DNA of 64,000 nt from Sympetrum striolatum (lineage: Eukaryota; Arthropoda; Insecta; Odonata; Libellulidae), in the NCBI GenBank assembly GCA_947579665.1, contig OX388346.1:90460615-90524614 (forward strand). Reading direction: 5' to 3'. The notes under the pieces are model-generated. The model searched no databases and had not been told where the DNA came from. It saw only the letters and a list, made by a program, of their open reading frames with translations. The position numbers and the translations under genes are program-made. Positions 12,640 through 22,735 of this stretch are shown piece by piece (within the stretch, counting starts at the first letter, position 1; every line of letters begins with the position of its first letter).

Positions 12640-13359
12640 GACTCTCTTTGCTCTGGTTCATTACTTCTCTAATAATATTTTGGGTTACAATAACATTTTA
12701 TTTAACATATTAACGAAAATCACACATAAATGTGTTATAATAGCTTGAAAATATAAAATAAACATTCGGTGATACTAATGATGCAATAAATAAGAACAAA
12801 AAGAGGACAGAGACATAAAGATTATAAACTTAAGGTACAGAGAACAACAGTAAAAGTAAAAAAATATAACATATTATACGATTGGTGAAACATTCTTCGT
12901 AAATAAGAAAGATTGACATGAAGTTAAAACTGACGTAACGAAATGTCTATTTTACGTTGATGTGGTATCAAAATTTATGTTGAGCAAATATTATTCAAAC
13001 GCTGTCTGTAGGAGAAAGTTAGTTGGTGTCAATGCAAAATACCTCTCCTTCTTTCATATCCATGAACTCCTCCTCATACATCTATTCATGCAGGGTATTC
13101 ATCCGATAGGCAGCCCATCTTTAAATCCAGCCATTCTCTCATTACAATACATCACGACTTCGACATTCTTATTCCATCCATCACCTCCAAATATCCAAAA
13201 CAACAAATAAAATTATAAGGGGTAACATTATTCCATTACCCAGTAGCTCCTATACACATCTCTTCTCTTTCCTATTCTAATATATAATTTGGTTCAAAAT
13301 AAACATATTTATTGCCATCTTCACGAATATTTAAATAGTAACCGGATTTTTTGGCATTG
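12640..13359. other. AT-rich non-coding stretch
   Basis: Nothing recognised. An 82-codon frame at 12962-13210 has no family features. Confidence 0.5.
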
Positions 13360-13870
13360 GTATAGTATGAATTATTTAAATCGATTGTATCTGTACTTGG
13401 TAAAGTTGTTTGTACATTTGTATGCTAGTTGAGTTGTTGCACTAATTTTAAAGATGTGTGCTGTCCACGGGACGTTTTTGAATGTGTTTCCCTCCCGTCC
13501 TTGGGCGAATGCCGGATAGATTGAACTGCTATCTTACTACATATATCCCCCTCACGCCCCTGAAGCTCCCCTATGCTGACTGTGCAATCGCCTGACGCCC
13601 TTAATGTCCGCAGCCGCGAGATGGCAGCACTGAAGCTCGCCCTTTGTAACCATAATCTCATATGGAGTAAATGGAAAAAACAGCACGATTATGATACTTT
13701 TCCCCTCATTTTCTTTGCGGGAGTAGTATATACCAAAGATGGAATTCAGAGTTAGTGATTTATCCATTTATAAGTACTTAAAACAATTGAATAAAATGGG
13801 CAAATTAGTAAATCCGAAGAATAAGTGCAGATTGCCTTCAGGGCACACCACAAGTAACTTGTGAAAACAT
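13360..13870 (-). repeat. Interspersed repeat family 1, copy B (longest copy)
   Basis: Its minus strand matches copy C (16690-16962) over its first 250 bp, including TTACTCCATATGAGATT, AGGGCGAGCTTCAGTGCTGC and CTGCGGACATTAAGG, and then copy A over the next 200 bp. The three copies together define a family of at least about 500 bp. Divergence between copies is substantial with small indels. No TIR or coding frame is clear. The class is unknown. Confidence 0.8.
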
Positions 13871-14446
13871 TATTCGTAGATCAGCGAAGTGTTCTGCTTG
13901 GATACACAGAAAATAATTGAACCTTAATAAATTACCAACGTTACATTTACTTTCAACTAGGCCTTTAAAACTAGAATCGCAGGATGTACATGGGTGGTCT
14001 GAAAAGTTTCCGACATTTCAACATTTCTTGTTTTCTGAAAATTTTCTGAAGATGTCTAAGAAATCTGGGGTCGAAAACATTTCAGAGCACCCTCGTATTT
14101 ACATTTCATGAAAAACAAATCGAAGTTCCCAGAAATAGTCTCCAGGAAATGAGTAAACGGTCAAATATTGTTGAAACATACATAAATCCAATATTATCAA
14201 ATTTTAATGACTGGCGTGGACTGCATTTCATCTTGGGGAGGCTGAAATGTGAAGTTAGGTTATAAAATATACAAACATAAAGGATAGAGTGGTATAAGTA
14301 AATTTATTGACCTAACATTAAGTTTTAGACAGTTTCGCAATTTTCCTTTTCGATGCACTTTCTTTTAATTTATAAACTTCGCATGCTGTCTAATCCTCAT
14401 AGTTACATAATATTTTATTATATATGTTATGATTTCACTTCCGTGC
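13871..14446. other. AT-rich non-coding stretch
   Basis: No gene or repeat recognised. Confidence 0.5.
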
Positions 14447-14707
14447 TCAAAGCATGGAAAAGGTATCTTCATCACCTTCAAGTAACTCTGTAATTATGCA
14501 CTCAAGCACATCATTTGACTCACAGTGCTTTACAAATTGTTCCTCGTCTTTGAGGATGAAAGTATGAAGGTTTACATTAGGATGAACCAAACCCCCCATA
14601 CTTTTCAGATTTGTCAACTTTGCTACTGGATGGCTAGAGAATGCCCCCGGATGAATTAATGCTGCCTGGCAAACAGCACACTTGCTGTGTTTCTTTATCT
14701 GGTGCAA
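14447..14707 (-). pseudogene. P-element/THAP9-like transposase C-terminal fragment (putative)
   Basis: The minus frame of 87 codons carries HSKCAVCQAAL, then KLTNLKSMGGLVHPN, then a Lys-Asp-Glu-Glu-Gln-Phe stretch. The order C-x2-C, a gap of about 20 residues, L-x-x-x-K-x-x-GGL-x-x-P and an acidic E-x-x-F is what I recall of the C-terminal domain of P-element-type (THAP9-like) transposases. No ATG opens it: the frame starts at TTG and is closed by TAA a few codons upstream. A further 46-codon open segment on the same strand (about 14913-15050) may be more of the same gene in another frame, which I cannot confirm. The THAP domain and catalytic core are absent. It is a relic if real. The alternative is a chance ORF, though its composition and motif spacing make that less likely. 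Confidence 0.45.
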
Positions 14708-15385
14708 TACAACGATGACAAGGCATTTTTAAGATTAAGGATACCTGAAGGATATCTTAAAATATATAAAAAGTCTTCAAGCGCAGTAACAACAATGAAG
14801 ATCTCCAACTCACGCAACGTGGTCGCACTTTCCAACTTACAGCACCGTTACTGTAGAAAGGCGTGCACTACTCCACAAATTGTAAATTTGTAGTACAATA
14901 TCTAAAATTTCACAAAGTAGCTATTTTTTCCTGCCCTTTAGAATTAAGATTGTCTTGACATATCGCCAGCAAATCCGTCTTGCTCCTTGCAACATTGACA
15001 GCACAATTGTCATTGGGAAATAAATTGAAAATCGTGCATTCTCGAGACAAGTCTGCGAAACCTCAGTCTGTTAACTTCTCTCAGTAACACTCAGCAAGAT
15101 GGGAAACATTTGAAGACAATTGGAGGCCAAACAGTGCTTCTTCGTGAAAAAGAGATTAAATTAGTGGAAGTGCTGTTAAATTTTTTATGAGTTATCGTGA
15201 TATCCAAATTTTAGTAAAAACGTATTTGAACAGTAAAAAGTAAATGTTCAGTGCTTTGACAAAAATTCCCGAAATTGTTTGGGTTCGGAGATTCATTAGT
15301 AGAAACAAAACACTGACTCTACGGCTTGAAAAAATTATTAAAAGGGTTCGAGTAACAGTGAGTAGAAGTTTTCTGCAAGAATTTT
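14708..15385. other. Non-coding stretch upstream of E1
   Basis: It may include decayed upstream parts of the P-like transposase remnant on the minus strand. Nothing else is recognised. Confidence 0.35.
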
Positions 15386-15511
15386 TTATTACTTTCTCCA
15401 TATACGAAGTATAGAGAAAGTATTGTTTTCATGAAAAAATTCGACTTCGAGATTTCAACGGAAATACATGTTTTGGGGTCCCTAGAACACGTTTTGACCA
15501 TTTTCGGAATG

Positions 15512-15519
15512 ATGTCTGT

Positions 15520-15554
<35 letters not shown>
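15512..15554 (+). repeat. TG microsatellite inside E1
   Basis: An uninterrupted TG run of about 15 units follows TGTCTGTGTGTATGTG. The E2 copy has a degenerate CA tract at the equivalent place (about 28857-28898), so the microsatellite is part of the element. Confidence 0.95.
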
Positions 15555-15555
<1 letters not shown>

Positions 15556-15558
15556 TAG

Positions 15559-15874
15559 TGGACGCTCTAACGTGAAAACTATTGGTCGTATCAACACCAA
15601 ACTTTATATGTAGTACTGTGGTGTGTGCTGTCAGAGTTGATTAGTGTTTGGAGTAAATCGGTCAACCGGAAGTCGAGCTTTATTCATTAAAGCAAATTTC
15701 CGGTTTTCAAAATATCTCCATAAATATGATATATACGTATATTGTATTACTTATAAAAGTTTTAGATAATATAATTTACTATAACTTTTGTATTTAACAT
15801 ATTTTAGTATCACCGGTTGATTAGGAGTTATTCGTGAAACACTGATAAACCGGAAGAAGATGATTATGTACTTT
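15559..15874 (+). repeat. E1 internal tandem unit 1 (316 bp)
   Basis: Begins GTGGACGCTCTAAC and ends GATTATGTACTTT. It aligns along its length with unit 2, sharing ATCAACACCAAA, TGGAGTAAATCGGT and AAAATATCTCCATAAATATG. Confidence 0.9.
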
Positions 15875-16191
15875 GTGGGCGCTCTAACATGAAAACTATT
15901 TGGCAGATCAACACCAAATTTCATATGTAGTACTTCTATTACAGTCTCTAGGGTTGATTAGTTTTTGGAGTAAATCGGTTAACCAGAAGTTGAGCTTCAT
16001 TCTTCAAAGCTCATTTCCGGTTTTCAAAATATCTCCATAAATATGATATTTAGGTATATGCTATTATTTATAAATGTTTTAGAAAATAATACTTACTATA
16101 ACTTTTCTATGAAACATATTTTCGTATCACTGATTGTTTAGGAGTTATTCCTGAAATACTGATAAACCGGAAGTTGCTGATTATGTACTTT
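15875..16191 (+). repeat. E1 internal tandem unit 2 (317 bp)
   Basis: Begins GTGGGCGCTCTAACATG. A third unit start, GTGGGCGCTCTGGG, follows at 16192 and then diverges. E2 carries only one unit, so the duplication is specific to E1 or was lost in E2. Confidence 0.9.
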
Positions 16192-16362
16192 GTGGGCGCT
16201 CTGGGCTCTATGGGCGAAAGGCCAGTTTCATCGTTTTTCATCCAGCATGTCCCGAACAATATTATTTATAATGTTTAGAGTTCGAAATTACTGTCGTAGA
16301 TAAGTATTTACATCTTATATATGGAGAAAGTCATGTGCTGGCCACATCAGATTTTTCCTTTT

Positions 16363-16689
16363 TGTTTTTGGAGGAAAAAATTAAAAAATGTATTTTTCTT
16401 TTGAAAATTTATAAATAAAGTGGAAAAACGTTATTATGAGTCAATAACTTCTTATCTCAGTACCTATTAAATATAATAATAATTTAAAGATTTTAAAATA
16501 TATTAATGGTCGTAATATTAGTGATATAGTTAATTTTATAGGTGATATTTAGGAAACATATTTAGTGGCCGAAGTCACCCCATCGGTTGGGGTGCCTAAG
16601 GCCGCTACTCTTTATTTTTTAAAACAAATTCCGTTGCTTTAAATAAAGATTTAAATACTATTTGCTAATTTTTCTATTTTACGGCGACA
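16363..16689. other. AT-rich spacer with a nested hairpin
   Basis: No gene. It contains the hairpin described separately at 16564-16604. Confidence 0.5.
16564..16604. repeat. Nested inverted repeat (hairpin)
   Basis: ACCCCA-TCGG-TTGGGGT forms the inner stem. AGTGGCC on the left and GGCCGCT on the right form an outer stem with one mismatch, so the two arms enclose each other symmetrically. A short T-rich run follows. It could mark the 3' end of a mobile element, but the family is not identified. Confidence 0.75.
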
Positions 16690-16962
16690 AAGTTACCTGT
16701 GTTTTGCACATAAGGCAAGCACCTATTCTTCGGATTTGCTAATTTGTCCGTCTTATTCAAATGTTTTGTATTCAATTTAAAAGTACCTATTGATGGATAA
16801 AACAATTACTCTTAATTCCATCTTTGGTAAATATTACTCTTATTACTTCATTACATATGTATCTTAATCGTGCTTTTTCAGTGTTTACTCCATATAAGAT
16901 TTTGGTTTCAAAGGGCGAACTTCAGTGCTGCCATCTCGGTGCTGCGGACATTAAGGGAACTA
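16690..16962 (+). repeat. Interspersed repeat family 1, copy C (partial)
   Basis: Matches the minus strand of 13607-13856, including TATTCTTCGGATTTGCTAAT, AATTCCATCTTTGGTA and CTTCAGTGCTGCCATCTCG. Homology stops abruptly after CGGACATTAAGGG, so the copy is truncated at its 3' side. Confidence 0.85.
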
Positions 16963-19900
16963 AAAAATGTCAGCAGTTTTCAGTCCTATACTTTCTAAGT
17001 TCGTGGTTCCTATCAATCGCTGCCACACGGCACTCTTACCAAATTGAGGCGCTTTACAATTAAATAAATAAGTAATCACGCGATGAAAGGGTTAAGGTGC
17101 TTTGCACATAAGGGCGTACAGCCAGGAAATAAGTAATAAGTAATCCCTAATGTTGAGACTTAGTAGTAATTTTTATGCAAGAATTGGTTAAACCGTTTAG
17201 AGGCGAGAACCTTTTTGACGCTATAATTTGGATGCGTTTGATGGAGCATTCTTTCTTGTATTTTTTTGTATCATTACTATTTATATTTCCGCCACCTTCG
17301 GCATTTTGTCATTCATTATTACATCAACTCAACTTATTTATTTCGATTCCGCGCAATCACCAAGCGCGAAAGCCCTTTAGTCTTCCGTTGTCCTCATTTC
17401 TTAGCGTTCACTTTTTTAATCTTTGAGATACAACACTTCAGCATACTGATATATTCCTAATTCTATTATGAATATCCTTTATTCTTCTTTAGCTACTACT
17501 GCTATAAATTCTTTTGGTGCTACCGTCCTAACTGTGCACCTTCAGCTCTAACGAAGAGCAATAAAGCACAAAAGAACATCGATATTGAAATGTAAATTGG
17601 GTGTTCTTAAAAGAGCGACGATTCTTTCTACTCTCTACGAATACCGGTCAAAGAGGTGAAGAACGTCGACAAAGACGGCTATTGGAGGTTTTAAACCTCT
17701 ATTATCACAATCATCCCATAAATAAATGCTGCATCACATATTTCTTTTAGTATCAACAGGAAACTTAAAGAGCATCCGAGCTTAACTTTTTCAATAGTAG
17801 AGAACTTTCCATCCGATGGCCTCTCCGCCAGTCATCAACTAGGCCTTAGTGACCAAAGCTACAAATATGAGACTAGTGGAACATAGGCTTTCATTCCGAG
17901 TTAAAGGTTGTATCTTCTGAACACCGCACTCGACGTCTGCGCCACTTGTGATTTATAGTCGCTTCACTTTCTAGAGCGGATCATTTCACGTTTTTCCCCT
18001 TCGTATCAATCCTGATTCTCCTTCATCGCCACTCCACGCGGAAAGAGCGAATTTTCGCTTTTTCTCCTCCGAAGAAGTTGATGCGTTGAAAGCCTCGCTA
18101 ATGGCGTTATGTCAGACTCAAGGTTATTTCAAAACTTGGGAATTTTTTTCTAGGTCGCCTTATCCAGGGGAGTGGTCCATCGCCTTCCATTATTCTGCAG
18201 ATACTCAGCTACTGATGCTTAGAAATTCCATTATCACGTCTCATTACGGCCACGTGATGATCATAGAGACATGCTCACTTACAAATCTCGAAGGACTAAA
18301 GTGGAATAATTGATATCATATTGCTACTTATAAATGGTCTAATCATATACCGCCCAATACGGTACATTTTACATCAATAAAACGGGAATAATTTGTTAGG
18401 CAGAGTTTCTTTAGAAGAAATATCATTAAAAAAATCAATGTATTTATCGGCCATTTTTCGATAGAAATGTATCTGAGCCTGAAAATAAATTATCTATATT
18501 TTGTCCACGAAAATTAAATATAACATATGGAATCACTACAATTAAAGATCAAGTTGCAACGTTTTTGGAGAATAACGCTTTTCACAGCAACCTTGACGAA
18601 ATTTTTAGCAAGTTAACAACAAAACAGAAGATTAGGCAGAACTTTTTATTTTTACAATATACACATACGACCATAAATGATTTTTAACTCATGCGACCAT
18701 GGTCTCGGTACATAGTATCTTCATCACATCTTTATAGTGACAGTATAAATTAATAGTTCACTGTAACCTTCGGTAGACATTATCGAATTTTACCAAGTAA
18801 TGTCGAAACAGTTCATAATGAGTTAAAAATCCTTACAAATATAAAATTCACTGCAAAAATGTTTGATTATTTGCCAATTTTATTAAATAGATTAAATCTC
18901 AGGTTATCTGTAAGTGAAAATTTTCATTCGCTATTTCATTTTCCAGATAAGATCATTAATGAACCCTATTTTCGACGAGGGCTTCAACTTTGCACGTATA
19001 TTTCTGCTATATGGGACGGAAGTGCTGAAAAAGGGACAGTCCCAACAGAATGTACGGTTAATCTGCCAATATATAAATCGAAAATATTTTTTCACAATTT
19101 CCTAATGGAATACATGTTAGACAGAGAATGGCATAAAATACAGGCTACCGCTTCTGAAATCACTAAGAAGTTTGACAACGACATGCTCTAGAATCTAATC
19201 AACTATTCCCCCAAAATGTTTCCTTACTAGTTTTGGAGGTTTCTTGAATTTCCCTTTCCCAATTCGCTCTTCAAGCCATCTTCGTTAATGCACACAGATA
19301 TCCAATCTTCCATTTCTTAATTTAATATTCCCACTTTGCCATCATCCTCCGTCGATGACCTTCCGATACTTTCCCCCGCTCATTTACCTCTCCAAATCTC
19401 TGCCCACTCAACCAAATACTCTCTTCTAATTGATTCCATCATCTGACTCTAGGCCTTCTTGATTACTTATCTTCTAATAAACTCTTTTTAACGATTCTTT
19501 CCCATTTTCGATTTAGAAACCTCGTTCTTCCGAATCGGCCACATTTGTGTGAACATGATTCTCGCATTGTTATGAGCTGCTTCAAGCTTTTCTATATTAA
19601 AGGAAGTGCATCTGCGAAAAGATTTGGAAAATAACTTTGCAGTTTTAAAATTACGCAGATAACCACGTAGATTATTCCACGTTCCGTGGCTTTGCTGATT
19701 TTAAACGAAAGTTATTATTAGATAATCCGTATCAAACTCTTCTGAATCTTGTCACTGTTTAGTTAAGCATTTACATTGGGGACTGAAACTTTTGTACGAA
19801 CACTATGGCATAGGAATTTAAAGCTATATACAGAGTAAAATGAACTAAAATGAAGCAGAAGAAATTACTACGTCAGCATTAAATAGATTTTGAATTCCAG

Positions 19901-20272
19901 GAACGAGAAATAGGTCTTGCATAGAGACATAATCTGAAGAAATGGTAAAATCTTTTTGATAACAAAATCAAACGGTTCATCCATTTCAACAGTCTTATAT
20001 CTCAAGCTACATTAAAGTTCATGAATTCAAATCCGGAAACATGTCAAAAGTTCCCAAATCATATTCACTCAACATTGTTAGAATAAAAAAGTGCAAATCA
20101 GCATTTTTAACTCTCTTTTGGTAAAAAATCTCTAAGAACTGCAGGGATATTTGCCATAGCTATTCCGACACTCCCAATCTCCACTTACAGAGGATTAATA
20201 AGTCAACGGGAAGACAACTCCCAATAATTACTTTTAAATCAATAGTTTATTTTTACATTAACTAATGCACGA
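16963..20272. other. Mostly unique non-coding stretch
   Basis: No host gene recognised. A 110-codon frame at 18859-19191 (+) has no motif I know and sits in AT-rich sequence. No internal repeats were noticed. Confidence 0.45.
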
Positions 20273-20349
20273 GCTCCCGGATAGTAATTTGAACAGCGTG
20301 TTTTTTTTCTTTGGTGAAAGCGGTCCCGGGTTCGATTCCCGGTGGGAGC
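20273..20349 (+). repeat. tRNA-like relic with intact acceptor and T arms
   Basis: A 77-nt segment. The 5' GCTCCCG pairs at all seven positions (one G-U) with 3' TGGGAGC, and the T arm CCGGG-TTCGATT-CCCGG is perfect. The middle, in contrast, holds a T8 run and CTTT-GGTG-AAAG instead of ordinary D and anticodon arms. It is therefore either a decayed tRNA gene or the head of a tRNA-derived SINE. The sequence after the 3' end gives no clear tail beyond a short TACTACTAC run at 20396. Confidence 0.55.
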
Positions 20350-22376
20350 TAATGCGTGAAATGACCCAAGCTGTCGAAGCACTTTTGAAAGTAATACTAC
20401 TACTAACTAATACACCATGAGATTAGCTATCGAGACCTCAGATTAATCTTTCGAAAGACTAAATCGAATTTATTTCTCAACGGTGAGAAACAAACATCCA
20501 AATCATAAGTTATAGGAGAATCCATAAAAACTTTAGACGATTCTTACATCGAATCTATTTATATCAGTTACATTAATTCAGCTTTTAAAAATGGGGATAT
20601 AATCTCAAAGGTCTTTGGTAGCAAGTTCAGGTATTAACTGAATCTGGACATGTTTCAATTGAATTATTCCCTATGGACGATTTTAAATAATTATGCAAAA
20701 CCGTTGCATACAGTCGTAAAAAATAAAGGGTACGTATTTTGCATTGAAATATGGCTTAGCGTCCGATCTTCACAGGAAATACCTTTCCCATCCCCTTATT
20801 AAAGGAGGTTAGCAAGCAACTGAATTAATAATATATAGGGATCACTAGAAGGGTAAGTAATGATTATGAGAAGAAATGGGAATGTTCCGGATGGTCTCAC
20901 ATCGTTCAAATGGAAATTATTCGTGGAAAAGCGATTAATCCTCTTTACTGTGTCCCACTATAATCAGATTACCCAGTATCAATCCGGGAAACCAATATAA
21001 AGAGCGAATGCACCAGTTGAGCGAGTCCTTGCTTTCATATGAAAGGAGCGTCATGGCAATGTGTGTGATTTGAAGGGCTTTAGAAATGTACGTTACCTGT
21101 ACTATGGAATCAGATATATTCATTAACTTTGAAGAATGAAATATAAACACGTTATGCTCCAATGTTAAACTTTAGCATAATCCATTTTTTAATTATAAGG
21201 AAAAATTATTTAATAAGGGAGAAGTTCTCTGATTGAATACAATTTATAAGAAAATAGTTAATTACGCTTAGTATATTGTAATAAGCAGTCTGCCAAAACG
21301 TTTATAATAAACGATAATACAATTTTTTTACTAAAATTAGAACAAAATGCAAATAACTGTACCACCGTAAAAACACAGAAATCAATCAGAGGATGTTATT
21401 TTGTTGGCCGTCTTGTCACCTAAAGAAATCCTTTAAAAATGCAATGTATGTGAACTGTATGGAGTTTATAATCAGAAAGACAACCAAATAAAAAAATGAA
21501 CTACTTCACTTGCGCACAATAAATTTCGCTACTTTTGCCTTCATCGAGGTGTAGACACGAGATCTATGGAGTCATATTGTCATCTAACGTATAAAAGAAT
21601 CTAGAAATCTTGCATTATCGAAAGCAGCCGATAATACTACAATCACTACGACGTACGCATAAGATCCGAGACCAAATTCAAGGGACCCGACCAAGTAATC
21701 ACAGTAAACTAGTTTGGTGGAGAGTCATTTTCGATTCGGTTCCGTTAAATTGTCCTCCGGATAGATGGTACACATCCTATTGAATGCGAAATCCCCAGCC
21801 CCAAGTTTGTCTCCCAGTTACCTCAACTTTCAGCCGTCGGGTGTGCACAGCCTCGGGGATACGCCGCCGCTGGAGATTGCACTCGACGGAGAAAGGGCCA
21901 GAAATGATTACGCGACACTTCTTTCGTGAAAGTTCAGCGATCTTTTTTCCTTTGAAAAGCAGTGCAAATTTCGCTTCCCCGTTGGGACATGACCGGGAGT
22001 AAGGGACAAAAGAAAGAGTGATCGAAGGCAAGCGAAACAGGTCAGAAAATTACAGAGCATAGGGAGTATCGGATATTCGTTATTGGATTTTGTAATTGAA
22101 GGACTTACCCTGCTTGCATCTTAAATAGAGCGAAATGGCTTCGTAATTGATAGAATTTGACTCCGAAAGAAGTTTCTCAGAATGCTGTTGAATTGGTGAA
22201 TAATCCAAGAACAACATTCAATCCTTCATCGTGATCTTCTAAGCAGAAGAGGAATCCTGGGAGAGGAAGCTGCATTATCGAATAATATGAATGACTTTTA
22301 CTATAATGTGTGTAGTGCATTCTATATTTCTTACGAATGCATAATATACATTGTATTTAATAATTATTCCAAGAAT
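20350..22376. other. Non-coding stretch with a GC-richer patch
   Basis: About 21,660-22,040 is GC-richer than its flanks, and frames are open on both strands (72 and 84 codons) without known domains. A donor-like CAGG|GTAAGT on the minus strand lies at about 22104-22112. Confidence 0.4.
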
Positions 22377-22735
22377 AGATGACCCGGTGAACTCCGTACC
22401 ACCTTATTCTATGTAGTGTATCTATATTTATTTCTCATATTTTTGTTATATATGTCGAACTTACCTTCAGAAGTTTACAATATTGAAATCCTCGCACTAA
22501 GTCCTCGAGCAGAGAGAGAGAGTAAAACCGTTTTAAATCTCTAACTAAAAATTCTGTAAAAAATTACGCTGCTGTAAATAAATAGAAATGTTTACGTAAT
22601 TCTTTAAAAAAGTTATTTTTTCCTAAACCACCTCCGTACCGAGGTGAACAAAACAAAAAAATATTCAAATCGGTCGAGCCGTTTTCGAGTTTTAGACGAC
22701 GTCACGCACATCATTTCATTTTTATGTCCAAGATA
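22377..22735 (+). mobile_element. Retroelement or SINE-like remnant
   Basis: The segment opens with GACCCGGTGAACTCCGTACC and ends with AAATCGGTCGAGCCGTTTTC, GAGTTTTAGACGACGTCAC and TTCATTTTTAT. Head and tail phrases like these (GAACTTCGTACC..., AATCGGT..AGCCGTTTT.GAGTTTTAG..., TTCATTTTTAT) are familiar from RTE-like LINEs and their non-autonomous partners in insects. No reverse-transcriptase frame is present. The assignment rests on remembered motif similarity only. Confidence 0.5.

Larger units (their letters stand above)
15386..16362 (+). mobile_element. Element family E, copy E1 (non-autonomous, internal tandem duplication)
   Basis: ACTTTCTCCATATA at 15391 is mirrored by TATATGGAGAAAGT ending at 16331. 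The left end also folds on itself (CTTTCTC... TATAGAGAAAG). Homology with the inverted copy E2 (28.2-29.0 kb) extends slightly past these points on the right, through GTGCTGGCC and CATCAGATTTTT, so the inverted repeats may be subterminal. In order the element holds an AT-rich leader, a TG microsatellite, two tandem 316-bp units and a tail. It has no coding capacity. The class is not established, and I do not recognise a transposase partner. Confidence 0.8.

Noticed and set aside
15319..15600. 93-codon minus frame with a His-Thr run
   Set aside because: The run is the TG microsatellite of element E1 read in reverse.
18859..19191. 110-codon open frame (+)
   Set aside because: No motif of any family I know and ordinary AT-rich base composition. 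Length is within chance expectation for 64 kb.
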